The notes beneath the pieces are model-generated. The model did not search any database. It was not told the origin of the DNA and saw only the letters and a list, made by a program, of their open reading frames with translations. Below, one piece after another: positions 34,000 to 43,011 of a stretch of DNA of 64,000 nt; position 1 is the first letter of the stretch, and the number at the start of each line of letters is the position of its first letter. This DNA is from Desulfatirhabdium butyrativorans DSM 18734 (GTDB taxonomy: Bacteria; Desulfobacterota; Desulfobacteria; Desulfobacterales; Desulfatirhabdiaceae), in the NCBI RefSeq assembly GCF_000429925.1, contig NZ_AUCU01000030.1, positions 1 through 64,000 of the forward strand, in the 5' to 3' direction. A program made the position numbers and the translations under genes.

Positions 34000-36900
34000 T
34001 CACATATTCCTTCTGTATTTTCCCCCAACCGCATAGAGGGCGCCGGTGATCTGGCCCAGCGAGCAGACGCGCACCGTATCCATCAGTTCGGCAAAGATAT
34101 TTTCGCCGCTCAGGGCCACCTGCTGCAGCCGCTTCAGGGCCGCAGGCGCCTCGGCCGCATGCTGCTGCTGGAATTCGGCCAGCCGCCTCAACTGGCTTTC
34201 CTTCTCTTCTTCCGTAGCTCTGGCCAGCTCGATGTCGTCACTCAACTCATCGCCGCTGACATTGGGGTCCCGGAACGTGTTGACGCCGACAATGGGGTAT
34301 TCGCCGGTATGCTTCAGCGTCTCGTAATAGATCGATTCTTCCTGGATCTTGCTCCGCTGGTACCCGGTTTCCATGGCGCCCAGCACGCCGCCGCGCTCCG
34401 TGATCCGGTCGAATTCGGACAGAACGGCCTCTTCCACGAGTCGGGTCAGCTCTTCCACGATGAAGCTGCCCTGGTTCGGGTTTTCGTTTTTGGCCAGGCC
34501 CCACTCCCGGTTGATGATGAGCTGAATGGCCAGGGCGCGCCGGACGGATTCGGTGGAGGGCGTCGTGATGGCTTCGTCGAAGGCGTTGGTGTGGAGGCTG
34601 TTGCAGTTGTCGTAAATGGCGCACAGGGCCTGCAGGGTGGTGCGGATATCGTTGAACTGGATATCCTGGCTGTGAAGCGATCTGCCCGATGTCTGGATGT
34701 GGTATTTCAGCATCTGGGAGCGCTCGGAGCCTTTGTATTTGTACTTCATGGCGATGGACCAGATGCGCCGCGCCACCCGTCCGATGGCCGTATATTCCGG
34801 ATCCATGCCGTTGGAGAAAAAGAACGAGAGATTGGGCGCAAAGCTGTCGATCGGCATGTTGCGGGAGAGGTAATATTCCACGTAGGTGAAGCCGTTGGAA
34901 AGTGTCAGCGCCAGTTGGGTGATGGGGTTTGCGCCGGCCTCCGCGATGTGGTAGCCGGAGATGGAAACCGAATAGAAGTTTCGTACATGGTTTTCGATGA
35001 AGTACTGCTGGATGTCGCCCATCATCTTGAGGGCGAAATCGATCGAGAAAATGCAGGTGTTCTGGCCCTGATCCTCCTTGAGGATGTCCGCCTGCACCGT
35101 TCCGCGGACATTGGAGAGCACATCGGCACGGATTTTGGCGGCTTCATCCACAGATGGCTCCCGGCCGGTTTCCACCCGGAACTTGTCGAGCTGCTGATCG
35201 ATGGCCGTGTTCATGAACATGGCGAGCATGATGGGTGCTGGACCGTTGATCGTCATGGAAACCGATGTGCTGGGCGAGCACAGGTCAAAGCCGCTGTACA
35301 GAATCTTGACGTCTTCGAGGGTGCAGATGCTGACCCCCGATGTGCCGATCTTGCCGTAGATGTCAGGCCTGCGGTCGGGGTCGTATCCGTAGAGCGTGAC
35401 GGAGTCGAAGGCTGTGGAGAGTCGTTTGGCCTCGGATGCCGCAGAGAGCAGCTTGAATCTCCGGTTGGTCCTGGCCGGATCGCCTTCACCGGCAAACATC
35501 CGGGTGGGATCCTCCCCCACGCGTTTCATGGGAAAAACCCCTGCCGTATACGGGAATCGTCCGGCGACATTTTCTTCGCGCATCCATCGGTAAATTTCGC
35601 CCGGGTCCGTGAAGCGGGGGATGGCGACCTTCGGGATTTTTTGCTGGGAGAGCGATTTGGTATACAGGGGAACCCGGACATCCTGGCCGCGGACCTGATA
35701 CACCAGCTCATCCTTTCGGTAGGCATCCTGGATGACGGACCATTCCTGCAGCAGGGCGCCGGTTTCTGGCTCGACCGCTTTCCGGGCTTCCTGGACGGCT
35801 TCGCGCAGTTTGGCCAGCAGTTCGTCCCGATCCCCTTCGATGGCAGGACCCAGTTGCTTCATCGCCTCTTCCAGATGCCATACCTTGCGGATTGCCGCAG
35901 CCTGCTGCTTCGTCTTCTGATGGTATTCCCGGATCGTATCGGCGATTTCGGCCAGATAGCGGGTCCTTTCAGGCGGGATGATGATGGTCTTGGAGGAGGA
36001 TGTGCGCGTTGCCGGGCGCTCGAGTCTCGTCGTGAAATTCGTGCCGCATTTCTCGTTCAAGGCATCCAGGATGCCCTGATAGAGGGCAGTTACCCCGTCA
36101 TCGTTGAACCGGGAGGCGATGGTGCCGTAGACAGGCATCTCTTCGGGGGATTTGTCCCATGCCCTGCGGTTTCGCTGGACCTGTTTGCGGACATCGCGGA
36201 CGGCATCCTCGCCGCCTCGTTTTTCGAATTTGTTCACGACGATGATGTCCGCGAAATCGAGCATGTCGATTTTTTCAAGCTGGCTGGCGGCGCCGAATTC
36301 GGCGGTCATGACATACATGGAAAGGTCCGTCAGATCGACGATGTGGGAATCCCCCTGACCGATGCCCGCCGTCTCCGAAATGATGAGATCGAATCCGACG
36401 ATCTTGAGGGCCTGGAGGATTTCGGCCAGAGCATCGGGAATTTCGGTATGGGATCTGCGGGTGGCCAGCGATCGCATATACACGCGCGAATCACCGATGG
36501 CATTCATCCGGATCCGGTCGCCGAGAAGGGCGCCGCCGGTTTTCCTGCGGGAGGGATCGCAACTGACGATCGCGATATGGACATCTTCCAGATCGTGAAG
36601 CATGCGCAGGATCAGCTCATCGGTCAGCGAAGATTTACCGGCTCCGCCGGTTCCCGTGATGCCGATGATCGGGACACGGTTGGAGGGCGTTTTGGCTTTG
36701 ATGCGGGCCAGCAGCCTTTCCAGTTTCTGGGGATCGTTGGTTTTGGCTTCTTCGATGGCGGTAATCAGGTTGGCGATGGCATTCTTGTTTTCGGGACGAA
36801 GGGCATCGAGATCGAATTCTTCGTCTGAGACGGTTGAAAAATCCATCTTCCGGACCATGTCGTTGATGATTCCCTGAAGCCCTACATGTGCGCCGTCTTC

Positions 36901-37275
36901 GGGCGAATAGATTTTCGTGACGCCATAGGCTTCCAGTTCCTTGATTTCGACAGGAACGATGACCCCGCCGCCGCCGCCGAACACCTTGATGTGAGCCGCA
37001 CCCCTTTCCCGGAGCAGGTCGATCATGTACTTGAAAAATTCCATGTGACCGCCCTGGTAACTGGACACGGCGATTCCCTGGGCGTCTTCTTCGATGGCTG
37101 CATCGACGATTTCGGTGACGGAGCGGTTATGTCCCAGATGGATCACCTCCACACCCGTATCCTGCAGGATTCGCCGCATGATGTTGATGGCGGCATCGTG
37201 ACCGTCGAAAAGGGATGTTGCCGTAACGACGCGGATATGGTTTTGGGGTTTGACGGGTTGGGTCTCGAAACTCAC
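34000..37275 (-). CDS. icmF: Fused isobutyryl-CoA mutase (IcmF)
   Basis: The 1091-residue protein joins three modules: a B12-binding domain (about 13-145, with SLFDGHDAA as base-off motif), a MeaB-like G-protein chaperone (about 200-430, P-loop GTGGAGKSS at 208-216) and the (beta/alpha)8 acyl-CoA mutase domain (about 530-1080). This order defines IcmF. It interconverts isobutyryl-CoA and n-butyryl-CoA by a radical carbon-skeleton shift, with the G-domain guarding cofactor loading. Some homologues prefer pivalyl- or isovaleryl-CoA; this is not resolvable here. It follows the tetR gene by 74 bases on the same strand and is probably controlled by the operator at 38085. Confidence 0.95.
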   Translation of the reverse strand: MSFETQPVKPQNHIRVVTATSLFDGHDAAINIMRRILQDTGVEVIHLGHNRSVTEIVDAAIEEDAQGIAVSSYQGGHMEFFKYMIDLLRERGAAHIKVFGGGGGVIVPVEIKELEAYGVTKIYSPEDGAHVGLQGIINDMVRKMDFSTVSDEEFDLDALRPENKNAIANLITAIEEAKTNDPQKLERLLARIKAKTPSNRVPIIGITGTGGAGKSSLTDELILRMLHDLEDVHIAIVSCDPSRRKTGGALLGDRIRMNAIGDSRVYMRSLATRRSHTEIPDALAEILQALKIVGFDLIISETAGIGQGDSHIVDLTDLSMYVMTAEFGAASQLEKIDMLDFADIIVVNKFEKRGGEDAVRDVRKQVQRNRRAWDKSPEEMPVYGTIASRFNDDGVTALYQGILDALNEKCGTNFTTRLERPATRTSSSKTIIIPPERTRYLAEIADTIREYHQKTKQQAAAIRKVWHLEEAMKQLGPAIEGDRDELLAKLREAVQEARKAVEPETGALLQEWSVIQDAYRKDELVYQVRGQDVRVPLYTKSLSQQKIPKVAIPRFTDPGEIYRWMREENVAGRFPYTAGVFPMKRVGEDPTRMFAGEGDPARTNRRFKLLSAASEAKRLSTAFDSVTLYGYDPDRRPDIYGKIGTSGVSICTLEDVKILYSGFDLCSPSTSVSMTINGPAPIMLAMFMNTAIDQQLDKFRVETGREPSVDEAAKIRADVLSNVRGTVQADILKEDQGQNTCIFSIDFALKMMGDIQQYFIENHVRNFYSVSISGYHIAEAGANPITQLALTLSNGFTYVEYYLSRNMPIDSFAPNLSFFFSNGMDPEYTAIGRVARRIWSIAMKYKYKGSERSQMLKYHIQTSGRSLHSQDIQFNDIRTTLQALCAIYDNCNSLHTNAFDEAITTPSTESVRRALAIQLIINREWGLAKNENPNQGSFIVEELTRLVEEAVLSEFDRITERGGVLGAMETGYQRSKIQEESIYYETLKHTGEYPIVGVNTFRDPNVSGDELSDDIELARATEEEKESQLRRLAEFQQQHAAEAPAALKRLQQVALSGENIFAELMDTVRVCSLGQITGALYAVGGKYRRNM

Positions 37276-37349
37276 GCTTCCTCCTTCGGCTGCGTGCAGC
37301 CTTTCAGATCGGGTTATTTCAAAGGGTGTTTCAAAGAATGAATCAGAAA

Positions 37350-37994
37350 TCAGTCCGATTTCCGGTGAGTCAGACCGAGAATCAGCCGGGTCTGAATGGC
37401 GATGTAGTCATCGATGCTGTAGTGTCTTGCCAGAAACCACCGCCGAAATGTCCACATGTGGCCCAGCACCGTAATGTTGTGCGCCGCCAGTTCGATGGTG
37501 TGCTCGTCCATTTCGGGAAGATCGCCGGAGGCGATCAGTCTGGCCAGAATATCGACAAAAAGGCCCGTGATCATGACTTCGTTTTCCAAAACTTTCTTGC
37601 GCCAGTTCTGCGGCAGGGACTGGGTTTCCTGGTAAATGAGCAGGATATGATCGCTCATGCGGTGGCATACCAGAAAATATTCGCGAACAGCTGCAGCCAG
37701 GGCATTTTTGGCTTCGGTCGCCTGGGATAATGCTTCCGTGACGCTGTGGATCATTTCCTGGTGAATGGCATCACATACGAGATACAGGATGTCTTCTTTG
37801 GACTTGACGTATTCATACAAAGACCCTATGGAGAAACCGGCGGCCGACGCGATCTGGCGGGTCGTTGTCTTGTGGAAGCCGTTTTCGATGAACAGTTCCA
37901 CCGCCGCATCGATGATTTGCCTGCGCCGTTTTTCGACAAGGTCCGGGTTTTTGACGAGGGTTGCTACGTCTTTTGTGGATTGATGGGGATTCAT
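37350..37994 (-). CDS. TetR-family regulator of acyl-CoA metabolism
   Basis: The 214-residue regulator has an N-terminal TetR HTH ([40 protein letters not shown]) and an all-helical ligand domain with a TetR_C-like aromatic part ([18 protein letters not shown]). ATG 37994 (MNPHQSTKD) follows CAGGAATCAT. A palindrome 90 bases upstream (38085-38102) is repeated exactly in front of the acyl-CoA synthetase gene, so this protein is the obvious candidate to bind both and respond to an acyl-CoA. It probably autoregulates itself with icmF. Confidence 0.9.
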   Translation of the reverse strand: MNPHQSTKDVATLVKNPDLVEKRRRQIIDAAVELFIENGFHKTTTRQIASAAGFSIGSLYEYVKSKEDILYLVCDAIHQEMIHSVTEALSQATEAKNALAAAVREYFLVCHRMSDHILLIYQETQSLPQNWRKKVLENEVMITGLFVDILARLIASGDLPEMDEHTIELAAHNITVLGHMWTFRRWFLARHYSIDDYIAIQTRLILGLTHRKSD

Positions 37995-38084
37995 GAATGA
38001 TTCCTGTATAACGGTCGGTGACCATCCAGCTCTTTGCCGGAGCGATCCGAACGACAAGACCGGTCAGACGCCGCAAACGATAGC

Positions 38085-38102
38085 TGAACGAGCGCTCAGT
38101 CA
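38085..38102. promoter_or_regulatory. TetR operator, copy 1
   Basis: TGAACGAGCGCTCAGTCA is an imperfect palindrome around GAGCGCTC. It is repeated exactly, on the opposite strand, at 40601-40618; the identity extends by one base on one side and two on the other (21 bp in total). It lies 90 bases upstream of the tetR start and just downstream of a candidate minus-strand promoter. Confidence 0.78.
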
Positions 38103-38111
38103 AGTAAGAGG

Positions 38112-38141
38112 TACCTATCACGTCAGAAAATTATTTGTCAA
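38112..38141 (-). promoter_or_regulatory. Candidate promoter of tetR-icmF
   Basis: On the minus strand TTGACA (38141-38136), an 18-base spacer and TAGGTA (38117-38112) precede the operator at 38102-38085, so a bound repressor would cover the start of transcription. The -35 box is perfect, the -10 box poor. Confidence 0.42.
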
Positions 38142-38420
38142 GAACAAAACAAAGTGGATAATCGCTTCGGGTGAAAGCGCCGGTATTGTCGGGAGAAGCT
38201 GGCGTATGGATGTTTCCCGGGGCAATGCCCGCTCAAAATTGCAGGGGAACAGGTTTTGAGTTCCAGGCTGCAGGCAATGCCCTGCGCCGAATAGGAGGTT
38301 CACGGTTTGGCGCTTAAAACCGATAAGCCTCCCTTCGCCAATTAACCATAGCCCATAGCCTATCACCTATCGCCTATCGCCTATCGCCTCCACAGCTTTC
38401 ATATTACAGGAGAGCCGCAA
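38142..38420. other. Divergent intergenic region with a heptamer array
   Basis: The space between tetR and the cNMP-CBS gene holds a short tandem array of 7-base units (cctatcg, cctatca, cccatag) at about 38346-38390, immediately before the RBS region of the CBS gene. Nothing else was recognised. Confidence 0.6.
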
Positions 38421-40355
38421 ATGACCCGTTTATCGATTGTGGATGATCTCAAACGAACCGATCCGTTCGAGATTCTCGAAGACAGTGTGCTCGAGGATGT
38501 CGCCAGACAGACGGAAATCAAAACGTATCCTTCGGGAGCCTATGTCTTCCGGCAGGGCGATGTCAGCCTGGACAGGTTGTTTGTCATTCGCTCGGGGCTT
38601 GTCGAGATCACCGTTTCCAACGACAGGGGTATCGAAACCGTCGTTGGGCTCCGAAAACCCCACGACTTCTTCGGAGAGACCGTTGTGTTGTCTCAGCAGC
38701 GCTATCCGGGCTCGGCCAGGGTCAAAGAAGAAACGACGTGCCTGTTGATCAAGCGCCGAACCATCGAGGGGCTCATTTACAGCTACACCGATTTTTCTTC
38801 GTTTTTCAGCGCGTTGCTGGCGGAGCGCATGCGGATGCTCTATGAGGGTATGGTGGAAGAGCATTCCTACGATAGTTATGCCTGCGCCGAATCTCCCTTG
38901 TTCCGCAAGCGGGTAAGCGAAATCATGTCCTATCCGGTCATTACCTGCCGGCAGGGAGATCTGGTTGCGGATGCGGCCAAAATCATGATGGATCGGGATA
39001 TCAGCGCCGTTGTTGTTCTGGATCGGCGGGACAAGCCCTGCGGTATCCTGACGGAAAACCACCTGGTTCGGCATTTGATTGCGGATCGAACGTTTGAAAT
39101 CGCCAACTGCAGGGTCGAGCAGGTGCTGAACAGCAAGGTCATTTCCATCCACCCGGAGGCCGTTATCGGCCAGGCCCTCGTGTCGATGATCCGCAACAAG
39201 ACAAAACACCTTGTTGTCATCGAACGAAACGACCTGGTCGGTATCGTGACGATGGTGGACTTGATCAAATCGCGAAGCACGGGGCAGTTGCTGCTGTCTC
39301 ACCATATCGAAAACCAGCAGTCGATCCAGGGGTTGGCGGCCATCGGTCATGAGGTGGACAATATTTTGCATACACTTGTGAGCGAACGGGCCTCCATTGT
39401 GGAAATTCTCGATGTCATGTCCGAGCTGCACGAGCGCATGAATCAGCGCGTTCTCGAGCTCTGTGAGGAGCGCATGCGCCGGGAAGGTTATGGTCCGCCG
39501 CCGGTTTCCTATTGCTGGATCAATATGGGCAGCGCCGCCAGGGGGGAGCAGACCCTTCGAACGGATCAGGACAATGCACTGATTCTATCCGATCATCCTG
39601 CGGAGAATGCGCAGGCTGTGGATGGCTATTTCACACGGTTTGCGGAAATCGCCAACGAAAGTCTCAGTGATTGCGGGTTTGCCAAATGTCCCGGAAACGT
39701 GATGGCCTTCAATCCGAAATGGCGAAGGACGCTGAGCGGATGGATGCAGGCCGTTGCGGAATGGATGAATTCGGTCGATCCGGATGACATCCGGAGCCTG
39801 ACCATCCTGCTGGATTATCGGCCCGTATGGGGTGATATGCTCCTTGCCGAAAAACTGTGGGATCATATTTTTGCGATGGTCAAGCAGTCGCTTTCCGCCG
39901 GGCATGTCCTTGCCAGGGACGATAAAACCTTTCGGATTCCCGTTAGTTTTCTGGGGACATTCATTACGGAAAAGGGTGGCCCGCACAAGGACGAAATGAA
40001 CCTGAAGACGGCAGGAATCGTTCATCTGGTCAACGGTATTCGATTGCTTGCCCTGAACCAGTCGATTCGTGAACCTTCTACCTTCGAGCGACTGAAGCTT
40101 CTGGAGGAGGCGGGCGCGTTGTCGAGAGATGATGCCGATTTGTTCCGGACCAGTTTCGAGGCCTTGATGATGCTCAAGCTTCAGGAAAATCTCAAAAAAA
40201 TCTCCCAGGGAAAACCTGCAGACAATTATATCGATCCATACAGCCTTCGCAAGCGCGAGCGCATGATGTTGAAAGATGCGCTGAGCGGGGTCTCGATTCT
40301 GCAGAAAATGATCACCCGAGAATTCAATGTTCCCTGGCTCCAGTTCTTCAGTTGA
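38421..40355 (+). CDS. cNMP-binding, CBS, DUF294 nucleotidyltransferase protein
   Basis: The 644-residue cytoplasmic protein has a cyclic-nucleotide-binding barrel (about 15-140), two CBS repeats (about 165-285: SEIMSYPVITCRQGD and VEQVLNSKVISIHPEA), a DUF294 nucleotidyltransferase-like domain with GSAARGEQTLRTDQDNAL, and the DUF294 C-terminal helical domain (about 490-640). The target is unknown; the GlnD-like domain suggests nucleotidylation of a partner. In many bacteria this gene type sits beside acetate/carboxylate symporters, as here (acyl-CoA synthetase, DUF4212 and SSS genes follow). ATG 38421 follows ACAGGAGAGCCGCAA. Confidence 0.9.
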   Translation: MTRLSIVDDLKRTDPFEILEDSVLEDVARQTEIKTYPSGAYVFRQGDVSLDRLFVIRSGLVEITVSNDRGIETVVGLRKPHDFFGETVVLSQQRYPGSARVKEETTCLLIKRRTIEGLIYSYTDFSSFFSALLAERMRMLYEGMVEEHSYDSYACAESPLFRKRVSEIMSYPVITCRQGDLVADAAKIMMDRDISAVVVLDRRDKPCGILTENHLVRHLIADRTFEIANCRVEQVLNSKVISIHPEAVIGQALVSMIRNKTKHLVVIERNDLVGIVTMVDLIKSRSTGQLLLSHHIENQQSIQGLAAIGHEVDNILHTLVSERASIVEILDVMSELHERMNQRVLELCEERMRREGYGPPPVSYCWINMGSAARGEQTLRTDQDNALILSDHPAENAQAVDGYFTRFAEIANESLSDCGFAKCPGNVMAFNPKWRRTLSGWMQAVAEWMNSVDPDDIRSLTILLDYRPVWGDMLLAEKLWDHIFAMVKQSLSAGHVLARDDKTFRIPVSFLGTFITEKGGPHKDEMNLKTAGIVHLVNGIRLLALNQSIREPSTFERLKLLEEAGALSRDDADLFRTSFEALMMLKLQENLKKISQGKPADNYIDPYSLRKRERMMLKDALSGVSILQKMITREFNVPWLQFFS

Positions 40356-40366
40356 TTCAAACGGGA

Positions 40367-40395
40367 GTAGGGGCGGGTTTCAAACCCGCCCCTAC
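40367..40395. repeat. REP-like palindrome after the CBS gene
   Basis: gtaggggcgggttt and its inverse flank a single central base. It starts 12 bases after the stop codon at 40355. The outer arm is the family arm gtaggggcg with a different inner arm. Confidence 0.8.
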
Positions 40396-40555
40396 GAGAA
40401 TGCCTTTTCTAACGTCAAATGGTTTTGGTGTGGAGGCGCCGTTCCCCTATCCCCTGCATGTTGACCCCCGACTTCCAGCTTCAGGCTATAACCTCATGAA
40501 ATTTTGCCGAATAGCGCTGAATACCGTTTAATGTATAATCATCACCAAAAAAAGT

Positions 40556-40584
40556 TTGACTTTCATTGGGGATTTGGTTTAAAG
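40556..40584 (+). promoter_or_regulatory. Candidate sigma-70 promoter of the acyl-CoA synthetase operon
   Basis: TTGACT (40556-40561), a 17-base spacer and TTAAAG (40579-40584) lie 16 bases upstream of the TetR operator. The layout (promoter, then operator near +8) mirrors that of tetR. The 5' leader would be about 400 bases. Confidence 0.45.
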
Positions 40585-40600
40585 AATGGGCCAAGAAACT

Positions 40601-40618
40601 TGACTGAGCGCTCGTTCA
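40601..40618. promoter_or_regulatory. TetR operator, copy 2
   Basis: TGACTGAGCGCTCGTTCA is the exact reverse complement of the site at 38085-38102. It lies about 380 bases before the synthetase gene and just downstream of the candidate promoter. Confidence 0.78.
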
Positions 40619-40793
40619 GGATACCATTTCAGGGAGACGTCATCACCCAAGGGCAGAAAAATTCGGCCGTCATTCCGGCGAAATCCCGCCCGTGGCGGGA
40701 GGAATGCAGTTCCATGAGAGCTGGACTTGGACAGGTTCCGGCCCCTTCCTGCCAGGGGCAGTAATTCGCAGGGATGAATGGCCAAGGAAATTT

Positions 40794-40875
40794 CGATTAC
40801 GATTACGACAACGATTACGACAACGATTACGACAACGATAGCGACAACGATTACGACAACGATAGCGAACGATAG
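40794..40875. repeat. Hexanucleotide tandem repeat (cgatta/cgacaa/cgatag)
   Basis: About 13 six-base units, the reverse complement of the unit types at 22144-22219. It lies in the untranslated leader, 125 bases before the synthetase start. Confidence 0.9.
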
Positions 40876-40999
40876 GGATAACGACACAATATTAGAAGTT
40901 AGGGCAGGGAAATCCCGAAATCCATTGATGGGGCAGGGGTTACCGAATAACAGGATACGTGGCACGGGTCGTTTACAACCATAACTGAAAGGAGAGGCG

Positions 41000-42631
41000 A
41001 TGAGTCAGGAACACAACATGATGAATTACGAAAAAACCTATGCGGAATTCAAATGGGAGGTGCCGGAGTACTACAATTTCGCAGGAGATGTGGTGGACAA
41101 GTGGGCCCAGGATCCCAATAAACTGGCCATGTGGTGGGTGGATGATTCCGGCAACGAGGCGAAAAGGACATTTGCCGATATCAGCAAGGCATCCCGGAAA
41201 CTGTGCAACGTGCTGGCGCAAAACGGCGTGAAGCGCGGGGATGTGATCGTCGTTATCCTGGGTCGTTACATCGAATGGTGGGAACTGTTTACCGCATCCA
41301 TCCGGATGGGTGCCGTCATCGCTCCCGGAACCTCCCAGCTTACATCCAAAGACCTGGAATACCGGGTCAATACATCGAAGGCCGTCTGCTTTGTGACGGA
41401 TAACGCCAATGCCGGAAAGCTCGATGCCATCGCAGACAAATGCCCGACGCTCAAATGCAAACTCGTTGTGGGCGGCACCCGGGACGGCTGGCTGAGCTAC
41501 ACCGAGGCTGTCAGTAAGGCATCGGACGTATTTGAAACCGCCAAAACGAAACATGACGAAGAAGCCATCGTCTACTTCACCTCCGGAACGGTCGGATTCC
41601 CCAAAATGGCCCTGCATACGCACACGTCGTATCCGCTCGGCCACTACGTCACCGGCAAATACTGGCTCGATCTGAAATCCGACGATCTCCACTGGAACAT
41701 TTCCGATACGGGTTGGGCCAAGGCTGCATGGAGCAGCTATTTCGGTCCCTGGCAGTGCGGTGCCGCACTCTTCATTCACCACACCGACCGCTTCGATCCC
41801 AAGAAAACCCTCGAACTGCTTGCCAAATACCCCGTCACCGTCATGTGCGGCGCACCCACCATTTACCGGATGCTCGTTCTGCAGCCCCTGTCCGATTACA
41901 AATTCCCCACACTGCGGCACTGCGTCGGAGCGGGCGAGCCGCTCAACCCGGAAATCATCGAAGTGTGGAAAAAGGCGACCGGTTGTACGATCCGGGATGG
42001 CTACGGCCAGACGGAAACGGTTTGTCTCTGCGGCAGTTTCCCCTGCATCGAGCCGCGTTTCGGGTCGATGGGCAAACCCACCCCCGGATTCGATCTGCAG
42101 GTCATCGACGACAACGGCAAGATCGTTCCGCCGAACACCGAGGGTGATATTGCCATTCGGGTGAAACCCACCCGGCCGCTCGGACTTTTCAAGGAATACT
42201 GGAAAGAGCCGGAAAGAACGGCCTCGGCTTTCCGAGGCGATTGGTACCTGACGGGAGATCGCGCGTATCGGGATGAAGATGGCTATTTCTGGTTTGTCGG
42301 GCGTGCGGATGACGTCATTCTGACTTCCGGTTACCGGATTGGCCCCTTCGAAGTGGAAAGCGCCCTGATCGAGCATCCCGCAGTTGCAGAGTCTGCGGTC
42401 GTTTCCAGCCCCGATGAAACCAGGGGTGAGATTGTCAAGGCTTTTGTCATTCTGGCGCCCGGTTATCAGCCAAGCGATGCCCTGGCCAAGGAACTGCAGG
42501 AGTACGTCAAGAAGGTTACCGCCCCGTACAAGTACCCCAGAAAGATCGATTTTGTAACGGCGCTTCCCAAGACCGTCAGCGGCAAGATCCGCCGGGTCGA
42601 GCTGCGCAATGCGGAATGGGGCCGGAAATAA
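41000..42631 (+). CDS. Medium/short-chain acyl-CoA synthetase (ACSM-like)
   Basis: The 543-residue AMP-forming ligase activates a fatty acid to its CoA ester with ATP. Visible motifs are the P-loop-like YFTSGTVGFPKMALHTH, DGYGQTET, WYLTGDRAYRDEDGY and the C-terminal K motif LPKTVSGKIRR. The WNISDTGWAKAAWSSYFGPW block is typical of butyrate/medium-chain synthetases (MACS). ATG 41000 follows GGAGAGGCG. It starts an operon with DUF4212 and SSS genes and has the TetR operator upstream, so it probably activates the short-chain acids imported by the symporter. Confidence 0.93.
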   Translation: MSQEHNMMNYEKTYAEFKWEVPEYYNFAGDVVDKWAQDPNKLAMWWVDDSGNEAKRTFADISKASRKLCNVLAQNGVKRGDVIVVILGRYIEWWELFTASIRMGAVIAPGTSQLTSKDLEYRVNTSKAVCFVTDNANAGKLDAIADKCPTLKCKLVVGGTRDGWLSYTEAVSKASDVFETAKTKHDEEAIVYFTSGTVGFPKMALHTHTSYPLGHYVTGKYWLDLKSDDLHWNISDTGWAKAAWSSYFGPWQCGAALFIHHTDRFDPKKTLELLAKYPVTVMCGAPTIYRMLVLQPLSDYKFPTLRHCVGAGEPLNPEIIEVWKKATGCTIRDGYGQTETVCLCGSFPCIEPRFGSMGKPTPGFDLQVIDDNGKIVPPNTEGDIAIRVKPTRPLGLFKEYWKEPERTASAFRGDWYLTGDRAYRDEDGYFWFVGRADDVILTSGYRIGPFEVESALIEHPAVAESAVVSSPDETRGEIVKAFVILAPGYQPSDALAKELQEYVKKVTAPYKYPRKIDFVTALPKTVSGKIRRVELRNAEWGRK

Positions 42632-42715
42632 TCCAGCCGATCGCGCTTGCCCGTTGCAGGGAAAATCGTCTTTGCAACGGGTTTTCCCCTCCCACCAACG
42701 GAAGGAGTCCATGCC

Positions 42716-43009
42716 ATGAAGGAAGCTTTGTACAAGAAAGAGCTCTGGATCACCATCATTTTTACGATTCTGTTGTTGCTGACGGGGCATTTCGCCTCGA
42801 TTTTTATTCTGTTCCCCAGCCTGCAGGGCGGTACGATGTGGGGTTTTCCCGTTCAGTATATTGTTCCGATCCTGATGGGATGGTTCGGTATGATGGTCGT
42901 TTGCATCGTCATGGCGGTGGTATGCAACAAATTCGACGATGAAATGGAAGCCTATGCGAAGAGCCAGGGGCAGGATGTGCTGACTGACAAATCGAAAGGG
43001 GGATTTTGA
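42716..43009 (+). CDS. DUF4212 small symporter subunit
   Basis: The 97-residue protein has two membrane helices (WITIIFTILLLLTGHFASIF and IVPILMGWFGMMVVCIVMAV) and belongs to the DUF4212 family, which always travels with an SSS-type symporter and is thought to be its small subunit. ATG 42716 follows GAAGGAGTCCATGCC. Its stop codon is 2 bases before the symporter start. Confidence 0.9.
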   Translation: MKEALYKKELWITIIFTILLLLTGHFASIFILFPSLQGGTMWGFPVQYIVPILMGWFGMMVVCIVMAVVCNKFDDEMEAYAKSQGQDVLTDKSKGGF

Positions 43010-43011
43010 CG

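Larger units (their letters stand above)
40396..40999. other. Regulatory and repeat-rich gap before the synthetase gene
   Basis: Besides the promoter and operator listed separately, this gap has a fragment of the second repeat family (cattccggcgaaatcccgcc, near 40672), a gcccct/aggggc hairpin at 40741-40759 and the hexanucleotide array at 40794-40875. No gene is seen. Confidence 0.6.

Noticed and set aside
33582-34034. Arg/Gln/Lys/Ser-repeat protein frames (RRQKSGVRSQ type)
   Set aside because: They translate the heptanucleotide array; all frames of such an array are open because the units lack stops, and there is no start signal.
34159-36828. 889-residue open frame on the + strand opposite icmF
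   Set aside because: It is the antisense shadow of a well-conserved mutase; the translation is rich in D, G, R and H with no family pattern.
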